NCBI RefSeq assembly: GCF_002056795.1
Contig: NZ_CP020104.1
Location: 6,829,501-6,893,500, forward strand
DNA: 64,000 bases
Origin: Spirosoma aerolatum
GTDB lineage: Bacteria; Bacteroidota; Bacteroidia; Cytophagales; Spirosomataceae
Direction: 5' to 3'
The translations under genes were made by a program, and so were the position numbers. Shown here in pieces: positions 17,935 through 26,126 of this stretch. The notes under the pieces are model-generated. The model saw only the letters and a list, made by a program, of their open reading frames with translations, did not search any database and was not told the DNA's origin. Position 1 is the stretch's first letter. Each line of letters opens with the position of its first letter.

Positions 17935-18768
17935 ATGGCAATTACTGCTGCTGACGTAAACAAACTTCGGCAAGAGACCGGAGCCGGTATGATGGACTGT
18001 AAAAAGGCCCTTACCGAAGCTGATGGCGATTTTGAAAAAGCAAAAGAGATTCTGCGGAAGCAGGGTCAGAAAATAGCTGACAAGCGAGCCGACAACACAA
18101 CTGCCGAAGGCATTGTATTAGCTCATGTTAGCCCCGATGGTAAATCCGGTAAGGTAATTGCTCTGGCTTGCGAAACAGAACCAGTATCGAAGGTGGCTGA
18201 TTTTCAGAACCTGGCGATGGCTGTTATGAGCACAGCGGTTACCACCGATGCAACCGATAAAGCTACGTTGCTGGCTACTCCTCAGGCTGATGGTCGTTCA
18301 CTCCAGGACCACATCACCGACCTGATGGGTAAAATTGGCGAAAAGATCGATGTTGCCTCTTTCGAAATCGTCTCGGCAGATAAAGTGGTATCCTATATTC
18401 ACTCAAACGGTAAGCTGGGTGTACTGGTTGGTTTGACCAATACCAACGGTACCGAAGTTGCCGAAGTAGGTCGCGACGTTGCTATGCAAATTGCGGCAAT
18501 GAAGCCTGTAGCGCTGGATAAAGACGGCGTTGATGCTACTATCGTTCAACGTGAAATCGAAATCGGGAAAGAGCAGGCTCGTGCCGAAGGCAAACCTGAA
18601 GCAATGCTTGAAAAAATTGCAATGGGTAAACTGAACAAATTCTACAAAGAAAATACGCTGCTGAACCAGGAGTTTGTAAAAGATCCTTCCATTACGATCT
18701 CGCAACTTCTGGATAAAACCAGCAAGGGACTGACTGTATCGGCTTTCAAACGCGTAGCTATTGGGTAG
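17935..18768 (+). CDS. tsf: Translation elongation factor Ts
   Basis: A 277-residue EF-Ts, the nucleotide exchange factor for EF-Tu. The N-terminal domain carries the signature VNKLRQETGAGMMDCKKAL, including the TGAGMMDCK motif that contacts EF-Tu. The second signature-like segment follows (GKSGKVIALACETEPVSK), and the C-terminal part ends in a normal EF-Ts fold. Length is usual. It ends the translation block and is followed by a strong terminator. Confidence 0.97.
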   Translation: MAITAADVNKLRQETGAGMMDCKKALTEADGDFEKAKEILRKQGQKIADKRADNTTAEGIVLAHVSPDGKSGKVIALACETEPVSKVADFQNLAMAVMSTAVTTDATDKATLLATPQADGRSLQDHITDLMGKIGEKIDVASFEIVSADKVVSYIHSNGKLGVLVGLTNTNGTEVAEVGRDVAMQIAAMKPVALDKDGVDATIVQREIEIGKEQARAEGKPEAMLEKIAMGKLNKFYKENTLLNQEFVKDPSITISQLLDKTSKGLTVSAFKRVAIG

Positions 18769-18801
18769 TCGATTTAGCGCTTTACCTGGTTAATTGCTTG
18801 T

Positions 18802-18830
18802 ATACCCAGCCATATGGCTGGGTATTTTTT
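18802..18830 (+). terminator. Intrinsic terminator of tsf
   Basis: A perfect 24-base palindrome (arms ATACCCAGCCAT) is followed by six T. It ends the rplM-rpsI-rpsB-tsf block. Confidence 0.85.
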
Positions 18831-19202
18831 ATTATCTACGTCGTTGATCGTGTTATTATTTATACAATTTTAACCTTGAAGCTAACCTAAAAGTAGGTAT
18901 TTTGTTGTAAAATTAGCTGGTATAGGATGTTAGGGCTACTAACAAAAAACAGTTCAAAATAGGATTGAAATAGACTGAAGATAGACTGAAAAGGTACTGG
19001 CAGAGCAACAATTTTTTTGGACTTTTACCAATTAAATTAATTGAAATAAAACGCATTTTATAAACCTATAAACACATAAAGTATATCTATTTGGATAATC
19101 TTTTTTCAGGATCAATTCGTAGCTGATATTTTATTAATATTGCCGTTTAAGTTGAGTTACTTTTTTAACGCTTTCTGGTCATAAGAGCCACCACCGTATA
19201 AA
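18831..19202. other. AT-rich intergenic region upstream of the sigma factor
   Basis: No ORF was found in these 372 bases. The region is AT-rich and holds a short direct repeat (ATAGACTGAA twice, about 18969-18991). It probably contains the promoter of the sigma-factor operon, but I could not place a convincing -33/-7 pair. Confidence 0.4.
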
Positions 19203-19808
19203 ATGGAGCAATATTCGGACGAGGAGTTAGTTCGGTTATATGTCGACACGCAACGAAATATTTATTTCGAACGGCTATACGAACGCTATTGCGATAAAGT
19301 GTACAGGAAGTGTTTATCGTTTACAAAAGATCCTGTTCGGGCAGAGGATTTGACGCATGATATTTTCCTTAAACTGGTCATTAAACTCGGAAGTTTTCGT
19401 GAACAGGCGAAATTCTCTACCTGGCTATATTCAATCACGTATAACTATTGCACCGACCAGATTCGAACGCAGAATATGCGCAAAGAGGTGTATATGGAAG
19501 ATGGATGGGAACGGCTAGATATACAGCAGGAAGATGATCTGGGCGATTTGGCAGAAATGGAAGCAAAGCAACTTGAGCGTGCCCTACACCAACTTCCTCC
19601 CGAAGAACAGTCGATGCTTCTGATGAAATATCAGGATGATATTAGCATTCGGGATATTGCCAATATAAACGGCCTGACCGAAAGTGCCGTGAAAATGCGC
19701 TTGAAACGATCACGAGATAAACTTCGTAAACATTACCTTGAAGGAGTTGTATTCTGGCTCCTACTGGCTATCAAAATGATACTTTCTATACGCTGGCCTT
19801 TTCGTTAA
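19203..19808 (+). CDS. ECF-type sigma-70 factor with hydrophobic C-terminal segment
   Basis: About 201 residues. Region 2 (about 20-95) shows the ECF pattern RAEDLTHDIFLKL and KFSTWLYSITYNYCTD; region 4 (about 127-178) shows LPPEEQSMLLMKY and a helix-turn-helix DIANINGLTESAVKMRLKR. After region 4 the chain does not stop but continues with a hydrophobic stretch (GVVFWLLLAIKMIL) and a basic end, which looks like a membrane anchor. No obvious anti-sigma gene follows; instead a 67-residue protein and an MscS-like channel do. The gene sits between tsf and murD. Sigma identity is secure; membrane attachment is an inference. Confidence 0.88.
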   Translation: MEQYSDEELVRLYVDTQRNIYFERLYERYCDKVYRKCLSFTKDPVRAEDLTHDIFLKLVIKLGSFREQAKFSTWLYSITYNYCTDQIRTQNMRKEVYMEDGWERLDIQQEDDLGDLAEMEAKQLERALHQLPPEEQSMLLMKYQDDISIRDIANINGLTESAVKMRLKRSRDKLRKHYLEGVVFWLLLAIKMILSIRWPFR

Positions 19809-19817
19809 TTAATCGGC

Positions 19818-20021
19818 ATGGAAAACACAAACCCATTCAAGCAACTTGAGCCAGATGATCTTTGCCCTCCGCATTTAAAAACGGAGTTAGTATCTGAAAT
19901 TGATCTGATCCGTAATGCCGTTACCGTTATAGACCTCTATATCGGCGATTTGTTTGCTTTAGCATCAGCACTTGTTAACCCACCTCATTTAACACCAGAC
20001 GACACAAATCCTACCGTATGA
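19818..20021 (+). CDS. 67-residue acidic protein, partner of the sigma factor
   Basis: A small soluble-looking protein, nine bases after the sigma gene and overlapping the MscS-like gene by four bases (ATGA), so it belongs to the same operon. It has two predicted helices (about 19-35 and 37-52). The pattern PPHLKTELVSEIDLI resembles short proteins often found after ECF sigma genes in Bacteroidota, as far as I can recall. No known domain is certain. It may regulate the sigma factor, but this rests on position only. Confidence 0.65.
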   Translation: MENTNPFKQLEPDDLCPPHLKTELVSEIDLIRNAVTVIDLYIGDLFALASALVNPPHLTPDDTNPTV

Positions 20022-20860
20022 ATCAATTACCTGAACTGACCGAAATTATTCGGAATACATTTCAAACCCTCATCAATCAATTTGTTGAATTTGTCCCTCG
20101 TCTACTAGGTGCTATTGTCATCCTACTAATTGGTATTGGGTTTGCCCGATTGGTCGCTATGATCGTGCGCCGGGTACTGGGAAAAGTGGGGTTTGATAAA
20201 ATCGGTAATCGCCTGAATGAAATTAGCATTATCAAGCAACTAAAAACAGAAATTAAGCTAAGCGAAATTATTGCTAAAGTTCTTTATTATTTCATTCTGC
20301 TGGTATTTATCAAAGCCTCTACCGAAAAGCTGGGTGTTGGAGCAATTACCGAGATGGTGGCTTCACTAATCAATTTTATTCCCAAACTGATTGCAGCCGC
20401 TATTATGTTGCAGGTGGGCGTGCTAATCGCCGATGCTTTACGGGCAGCCGTTATCAACGTATGTCAATCGTTTAATATTGCATCGGGTCGGTTACTAAGT
20501 ATGATTGTGTTTATTTTCTTTTTAATTGTTACAGTTATTAGTGCCTTAGGGCAAGCGGGTATAAATACAGAATTACTTGAATCCAGCTTCAACCTCATTA
20601 TTGGTGGAGTTATATTCGCCTTTGCTATCGGTTATGGCATTGCTTCCCGCGACTTGATGGCCAATATTATATCATCTTTCTACACGAAAAATAAATATAA
20701 AGAAGGTCAGGTTATTCAAATTGATGACGCGAAAGGTGAGATTATTAAAGTAGATACATTATCGTTAACCCTTCGTACAGGTCAAACTACTACGGTTATT
20801 CCTTTACAGACTTTGCAAATGAAAAAAGTAGAGGTTTTTGATAACGCTCCTGCTACTTAA
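20018..20860 (+). CDS. MscS-like membrane protein (conserved TM-helix repeat type)
   Basis: About 280 residues with several membrane spans: about 28-52, 85-105, 115-140 and 160-215. The final quarter contains a small beta-rich region like the MscS beta domain (EGQVIQIDDAKGEIIKVD, then TTTVIPLQTLQ). The repeats of amphipathic membrane helices fit the conserved TM-helix/MscS-like group rather than classical MscS. Such proteins are thought to act as osmotic release channels. Its start overlaps the stop of the 67-residue gene, so translation is probably coupled. MscL lies about 1.1 kb downstream. Confidence 0.8.
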   Translation: MNQLPELTEIIRNTFQTLINQFVEFVPRLLGAIVILLIGIGFARLVAMIVRRVLGKVGFDKIGNRLNEISIIKQLKTEIKLSEIIAKVLYYFILLVFIKASTEKLGVGAITEMVASLINFIPKLIAAAIMLQVGVLIADALRAAVINVCQSFNIASGRLLSMIVFIFFLIVTVISALGQAGINTELLESSFNLIIGGVIFAFAIGYGIASRDLMANIISSFYTKNKYKEGQVIQIDDAKGEIIKVDTLSLTLRTGQTTTVIPLQTLQMKKVEVFDNAPAT

Positions 20861-20920
20861 CGAAGTTACTCTGCCCCCCTTAAACAGTCTTAAGAGCCAA
20901 TCAAGTTTTCAAAAGTTAAT

Positions 20921-21919
20921 ATGAAAAAATCTGCGCTCTGTATACTAATAACCGGACTTTCCCTGAACCAGGTATATGCCCAGGATTCGACTCGGGTAAC
21001 CACCAATTTTAAAGATACCGTTGCGGTTAAGCCCGATACATCCTACTGGCAAAAATCATTTAGTGGAGGGGTCAATTTTAACCAGGCCTCTTTTAGTAAC
21101 TGGTCAGGTGGCGGAGTTAATTCGGTGGCTCTTGGCGCTGTTGTAGCCGCTCGTGCGCTCTACGAAAGAGGGAAAACATCCTGGGATAATACGGCGGATC
21201 TACAACTAGGTTATGTAACGCAATTAGGTAATACCCGAAAAGCGGCTGACCAGATCATGATTATTTCAGTATTGGGCAAACAGATTGCGCCTAAGTGGGA
21301 TTTGTTTGTTTCTGGAACCTTCAATACATTTTTTGCGCCGGGTTACCGCTACGATAAGCTTCCTTCCGACCAAACCAGGCTGAAAGTATCCAATTTTTTT
21401 GCGCCGGCTCAACTTACATTAGCTCTGGGTATAGCTTATAAACCGAATGACTGGTTCGCCCTCCGAATGAGTCCTATTGCCCCACGGCTTACATTGCTGG
21501 GTGATCAGAATGTGCGGGTACGCGAACAGGCAGATGGTACATTTGTGCCCGACCTCACCCAGAAAGCATACGGTGTTGATCCGGGAAAAAGCAGCCGAAC
21601 CGAATGGCTGGCGTTTCAGTTACAAGCCGCCCTTAATCGTAATCTGACCGAAAACATTTCCATAAATACACGGTATCAGCTATTTACGGAATATTCCCAT
21701 CTGGATAATATCAATCATCGGCTCGATCTGATCATAACTGCTAAAGCCAGTAGATACATCAGTACTACATTTGGACTGATTGCACTTTATAACAAAGACT
21801 TTAGCTCTAATTTACAAATCCAACAAACATTAGCCATCGGATTGGTATATAACATCAGTTCCTTCAAAAAGAAAAAAGACTCCGCAAAAGCCAGTGACCC
21901 TTTGCCGGGCAGATTTTGA
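20921..21919 (+). CDS. DUF3078 family outer-membrane-type protein
   Basis: About 332 residues with an N-terminal signal peptide (CILITGLSLNQVYAQ, cut about residue 21). The segment SGGVNFNQASFSNWSGGG is the hallmark of DUF3078. Alternating hydrophobic strands through the rest suggest an outer-membrane beta-barrel or envelope-bound beta protein. The function is unknown. It lies 60 bases after the MscS-like gene and 72 bases before mscL on the same strand, so it may share their expression. Confidence 0.8.
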   Translation: MKKSALCILITGLSLNQVYAQDSTRVTTNFKDTVAVKPDTSYWQKSFSGGVNFNQASFSNWSGGGVNSVALGAVVAARALYERGKTSWDNTADLQLGYVTQLGNTRKAADQIMIISVLGKQIAPKWDLFVSGTFNTFFAPGYRYDKLPSDQTRLKVSNFFAPAQLTLALGIAYKPNDWFALRMSPIAPRLTLLGDQNVRVREQADGTFVPDLTQKAYGVDPGKSSRTEWLAFQLQAALNRNLTENISINTRYQLFTEYSHLDNINHRLDLIITAKASRYISTTFGLIALYNKDFSSNLQIQQTLAIGLVYNISSFKKKKDSAKASDPLPGRF

Positions 21920-21991
21920 TTTACAGGAACTTTTATCTACTTTACTCTTCATAATTGCAATTAGTATATTCCAACCCAAAACTTAACCATT

Positions 21992-22321
21992 ATGCTAAGT
22001 GAATTTAAAACCTTTATTGCTCAGGGCAACGTCATCGATCTGGCCGTTGGGGTTATTATCGGTGCTGCGTTTGGTAAAATTACGACGTCACTAGTTGAAG
22101 ACATCATTAACCCGATTCTGGGGATTGTTTTAGGCGGAGTTGATTTCAGCCAAATGAAATACGTTCTTAAAGAAGCAGTTGGAACAACACCTGAAGTTGC
22201 TATTCGATACGGAAACTTCCTGAATACGATCATCCAGTTTTTGATTATAGCCTGGGTAGTTTTCCTAATTGTCAAGCTGGCCAATCGTGCACGGTTATCC
22301 AATTCGATGGAATCTAAATAA
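21992..22321 (+). CDS. mscL: Large-conductance mechanosensitive channel MscL
   Basis: A 109-residue inner-membrane channel that opens under high membrane tension to release solutes on sudden drops in osmolarity. The N-terminal helix and first span ([20 protein letters not shown]) match MscL closely, and the second span is [17 protein letters not shown]. The chain ends soon after the second span, so the cytoplasmic helix bundle (about 25-35 residues in many homologues) is short. A strong terminator follows. It is the last gene of the insertion between tsf and murD. Confidence 0.95.
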   Translation: MLSEFKTFIAQGNVIDLAVGVIIGAAFGKITTSLVEDIINPILGIVLGGVDFSQMKYVLKEAVGTTPEVAIRYGNFLNTIIQFLIIAWVVFLIVKLANRARLSNSMESK

Positions 22322-22349
22322 TAAGATTTGTAGAGAAATTTAGTTGAAA

Positions 22350-22376
22350 AGCCCTGGCCCATAGCCGGGGCTTTTT
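22350..22376 (+). terminator. Intrinsic terminator after mscL
   Basis: A 9-bp stem (AGCCCTGGC / GCCGGGGCT, one G-U pair) with a 5-base loop is followed by TTTTT. It isolates mscL from murD, whose start is 38 bases further on; a TTACTTTG sequence in between may be part of a murD promoter. Confidence 0.8.
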
Positions 22377-22413
22377 CATTTATGTGTTACTTTGCTAAGC
22401 GTAAGTACTTGTT

Positions 22414-23757
22414 ATGTCAGTGCAAAAAATAGTTATTCTAGGCGGGGGCGAAAGCGGTGTAGGAGCCGCTTTGCTGGCACAAGCTAAAGGCTTTGGTGTC
22501 TTTTTGTCGGATAAAGGCGCCCTCAAAGAGAGCTACCGAACAGCTCTTCAAACGGCGCAGATCCCATTTGAAGAAGGAAAACATACCGAAGAGCTCATTC
22601 TGGATGCTACTGAAGTCATAAAAAGCCCAGGTATTCCCGAAACAGCCCCTCTCGTGCAAAAGCTTAGAGCGCAGGGAACGCCCGTAATTTCAGAGATTGA
22701 ATTTGCCGCCCGTTACACACGCGCTAAACTGATCGGTATTACAGGTAGCAACGGCAAAACGACGACGACGCTGCTAACGTATCACTTACTTAAAACCGCT
22801 GGTTTTAATGTGGGGCTGGCTGGTAATATAGGCGATAGCTTCGCTGAACAGGTCATTACCGATCGCTTCGACTATTTTGTACTCGAACTTAGCAGTTTTC
22901 AACTGGATGACATGTACAATACCCATCTCGATGTTATGGTGCTGCTCAATATCACCCCTGACCATCTGGATCGGTACGGCTATAACTTCCAGAATTACGT
23001 TGATTCTAAATTTCGAATACTTCAAAATGCGCGGCCAGAGGACGACTTTATCTTTTTTGCCGAGAGTCAACCCATTCTGAACGAGTTCGCGAAACGGCAC
23101 CCAGATGTAAATCGGTTACCCGTTTCGTTGCAAAAGGCAGTTTCGCCCGGCGGCTACCTGGAAAACGGACAGCTAATTTCCGCAACTAAGAATACGTCAT
23201 TTACTATAGCTCAGGCTGATACTCCTTTGCGGGGACCACATAACGCCATAAACATGCTATCGGCCATGTTAGCCGCGCAGTCAGTTGGCGTCTCAAATGA
23301 AGCACTGACACAAGGGCTTAAAACGTTCCAGAATGCGGCCCATCGACTTGAGCCGGCAGGAACGATTCATGGTGTACAGTTCATCAACGACTCAAAAGCC
23401 ACTAATGTCGATTCGGTTTTCTATGCCTTGTCGAGTATGGATGCACCAACGGTCTGGATAGCAGGCGGTTTAGACAAAGGCAATGACTATAGCCAGTTAG
23501 ATGAATTGGTGAAACAGCGTGTAAAGGCCCTGATTTGCCTGGGCATTGATAACCATAAACTCATCGATTATTTCGGCTCGAAGCTCCCAACTATTTATGA
23601 AACCCAATCCGTTACGGATGCCGTTGCGAAGGGACTGGAATTAGCGCAACCAGGCGAAGTAGTCCTTTTATCCCCCGCTTGTGCAAGTTTTGATCTGTTT
23701 AAAAATTACGAAGATCGCGGTAATCAGTTTAAAGCCGCCGTTCAAAAGTTACTATAG
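22414..23757 (+). CDS. murD: UDP-MurNAc-L-alanine:D-glutamate ligase MurD
   Basis: A 447-residue Mur ligase that adds D-glutamate in the cytoplasmic stage of peptidoglycan synthesis. It has an N-terminal Rossmann-like domain (ILGGGESGVGAALLA), the ATP-loop GSNGKTTT (about 111-118), the central ELSSFQL segment and the C-terminal NDSKATNVDS block. Length is normal. It restarts the cell wall cluster after the ribosomal/mechanosensitive insertion and is 68 bases ahead of ftsW. Confidence 0.96.
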   Translation: MSVQKIVILGGGESGVGAALLAQAKGFGVFLSDKGALKESYRTALQTAQIPFEEGKHTEELILDATEVIKSPGIPETAPLVQKLRAQGTPVISEIEFAARYTRAKLIGITGSNGKTTTTLLTYHLLKTAGFNVGLAGNIGDSFAEQVITDRFDYFVLELSSFQLDDMYNTHLDVMVLLNITPDHLDRYGYNFQNYVDSKFRILQNARPEDDFIFFAESQPILNEFAKRHPDVNRLPVSLQKAVSPGGYLENGQLISATKNTSFTIAQADTPLRGPHNAINMLSAMLAAQSVGVSNEALTQGLKTFQNAAHRLEPAGTIHGVQFINDSKATNVDSVFYALSSMDAPTVWIAGGLDKGNDYSQLDELVKQRVKALICLGIDNHKLIDYFGSKLPTIYETQSVTDAVAKGLELAQPGEVVLLSPACASFDLFKNYEDRGNQFKAAVQKLL

Positions 23758-23825
23758 CCTAGATGATGTAGGGTAAATGCACCGTCAGCCTATCTCATCC
23801 CTAATACACCATACATTACAAAAAC

Positions 23826-24947
23826 ATGGCCCTACGTGAATGGATTCGAACGCATCTGAAAGGTGACCGCCAAATTTGGTGGATCGTCTTGTATTTGTCA
23901 ATCATGAGTGTTTTGGTTGTTTATAGTGCAACAGGCACTAAAGCGTTCCGGGAACTCGATGGGAATACCGAAATCTTCCTACTCAAGCATGGATCGTTGT
24001 TGCTGATTGGGCTGGCCTGCACCTATTTTGCCCATAAGATCAACTACGTCTATTACGCCCGACTGTCTAAATATGGTCTCTGGCTATCCGTCCCTTTGCT
24101 GATATGGGCCTATTTTAAAGGCTCTACCTTGAATGATGCATCGCGCTGGGTAACGATTCCGATCATTAACCAGACGTTTCAGCCGTCCGATTTAGCCAAA
24201 CTGGCTCTTATTTCTAATCTGGCGGCTATGCTGGCTAAGAGGCAGCGGTTCATGAATGATCCAACGGTTCTGTTCAATCTGATCCTCTGGATTGGTCTTA
24301 TCTGCTCGCTCATTATCCTCACAAACACATCGACAGCACTTTTGCTAGGTGCCACCTGCTTTCTGCTGATGTACATTGGGCGGGTACCCGTTCGGTATCT
24401 TGGCTACATGATAGCCGTGTGCGTTTTATTTGGCGGAATTGCTTTGGCAGCCGGGCAACGGTTGGGTACAGCCGTTAATCGAGTCAAAAGCTTTTCGGAC
24501 TCCGACACCATTCTGTATCAGGTAGAACAGTCGTATATAGCGCTGGCCAATGGTGGATTAACGGGTCAGGGACCCGGCAATAGTCACCAGCGAAATACCC
24601 TACCCAATCCCTTCTCCGATTTCATTTACGCCATTATCGTTGAAGAATACGGACTGCTGTTAGGAGGCATTCCAGTCGTACTGGCTTATCTATGGTTTTT
24701 ATGGCGAGGCATGAAAACGCTTCAAAAAGCGACCCGACCGTTTGGTGGATTGCTCTCAGCAGGCTTGACATTTAGCATTGTTTTTCAGGCCTTTGCCAGT
24801 ATTTGTGTAGCTATTGGTATGGCCCCCGTAACGGGCCAACCGTTACCTTTGTTAAGTATGGGCGGCACTTCCTTGATATTCACAGGCTTAGCCATTGGCA
24901 TTGTCCTTAGTGTCAGCCGTGAGGAAGCCGATGAGAGTCGAATTTAA
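23826..24947 (+). CDS. ftsW: Septal peptidoglycan glycosyltransferase FtsW (SEDS family)
   Basis: A 373-residue polytopic membrane protein of the SEDS family, which polymerises lipid II at the septum with FtsI. Family blocks seen include NDASRWVTI followed by FQPSDLAKLAL, and GNSHQRNTLPNPFSDFIYAIIVEEYG, then PLLSMGGTSL near the C-terminus. It lies between murD and murG, the standard place of ftsW rather than rodA. Note the presence of ten hydrophobic spans by eye. Twenty-four bases separate it from murG. Confidence 0.95.
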   Translation: MALREWIRTHLKGDRQIWWIVLYLSIMSVLVVYSATGTKAFRELDGNTEIFLLKHGSLLLIGLACTYFAHKINYVYYARLSKYGLWLSVPLLIWAYFKGSTLNDASRWVTIPIINQTFQPSDLAKLALISNLAAMLAKRQRFMNDPTVLFNLILWIGLICSLIILTNTSTALLLGATCFLLMYIGRVPVRYLGYMIAVCVLFGGIALAAGQRLGTAVNRVKSFSDSDTILYQVEQSYIALANGGLTGQGPGNSHQRNTLPNPFSDFIYAIIVEEYGLLLGGIPVVLAYLWFLWRGMKTLQKATRPFGGLLSAGLTFSIVFQAFASICVAIGMAPVTGQPLPLLSMGGTSLIFTGLAIGIVLSVSREEADESRI

Positions 24948-24971
24948 ACAGTACGGTTTACAATCAATCGA

Positions 24972-26084
24972 ATGAAAGTAATTATCAGCGGAGGTGGAAC
25001 CGGCGGCCACATTTACCCAGCCATTGCCATTGCCAACGAGCTAAAAGCCATCGACCCCTCTACAGAGATTCTGTTTGTAGGAGCCGAAGGCAAAATGGAA
25101 ATGGAGAAAGTTCCCCGTGCTGGCTATAAAATAGTCGGGTTACCTGTTGTTGGCATTAAGCGCGAGCTTACTCTGGAAAATCTTGGATTTCCTGTCAAAC
25201 TGGGTAGAAGTTTATTGAAGGCCCGCCAGATCGTTCGTGATTTCCAGCCCGATGCCGCTGTTGGCGTAGGTGGCTATGCGAGTGGACCACTACTTTTAGC
25301 GGCTTCCCTTAAAGGCGTACCTACGCTTATCCAGGAACAAAACTCGTATGCTGGTCTGACCAATAAAGTATTGGCTCGCTGGGCCAAACGCATCTGCGTT
25401 GCCTATCCTGATATGGAAGCCTTCTTCCCAGCCGAAAAACTGAGTATAACGGGCAATCCGGTACGAAGCGATATTCAATTTGCCGATCAGCAGCGAGAAG
25501 CTGGACGAACACTGTTCAATCTGGAGGCTAGTCGGCCAACCTTACTGATTATTGGGGGTAGTCAGGGAGCAAGAACCATCAATGAGAGCATAGAAGGGGG
25601 CTTACAGCGTTTTGTTGAAGCGGGGGTGCAGGTTATCTGGCAAACAGGGCCCGGATTCATTGAGCGGGCAAAAACCGCTGCTGCCGCAACGGGCTCGCCC
25701 CTGATCAAAGCCTACGACTTCATTTACGAAATGGATAAAGCCTACGCCGTTGCCGATGTTGTGGTATCGCGGGCAGGGGCTCTATCTGTATCAGAATTGT
25801 GCCTGGTAGGCCGGCCCGCCATTCTGGTACCGTTTCCGGCTGCCTCCGAGGATCACCAAACCAAAAATGCGATGAGCCTGGTAGACCATAAAGCTGCTCT
25901 GCTGGTAACCGATAAGGCCGCTCGTGAACAGTTGGTAACTGCCGCACTGAACTTACTGAACGACCCAATGCAACAAACTCAGTTGAAAACGCAAATCAAA
26001 ACATTAGCGAAACCCAATGCCGCCCGCGACATTGCGAATGAAGTAATTAAGTTGGCAGGATCAACTTCCAGCCAGACCCATTAA
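24972..26084 (+). CDS. murG: UDP-GlcNAc transferase MurG
   Basis: A 370-residue GT28-family glycosyltransferase that converts lipid I to lipid II at the inner face of the membrane. The N-terminal glycine-rich loop SGGGTGGHIYPA (about 6-17), the GVGGYASGP loop, GGSQGARTIN and the donor-site region SRAGALSVSELCLVGRPAILVP are all present. Length is normal. It is in the usual order ftsW-murG-murC with short gaps. Confidence 0.96.
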   Translation: MKVIISGGGTGGHIYPAIAIANELKAIDPSTEILFVGAEGKMEMEKVPRAGYKIVGLPVVGIKRELTLENLGFPVKLGRSLLKARQIVRDFQPDAAVGVGGYASGPLLLAASLKGVPTLIQEQNSYAGLTNKVLARWAKRICVAYPDMEAFFPAEKLSITGNPVRSDIQFADQQREAGRTLFNLEASRPTLLIIGGSQGARTINESIEGGLQRFVEAGVQVIWQTGPGFIERAKTAAAATGSPLIKAYDFIYEMDKAYAVADVVVSRAGALSVSELCLVGRPAILVPFPAASEDHQTKNAMSLVDHKAALLVTDKAAREQLVTAALNLLNDPMQQTQLKTQIKTLAKPNAARDIANEVIKLAGSTSSQTH

Positions 26085-26126
26085 ATTTAGTTTATAAGAC
26101 CAGGCTAACGTCTGGCCAGGATAACG

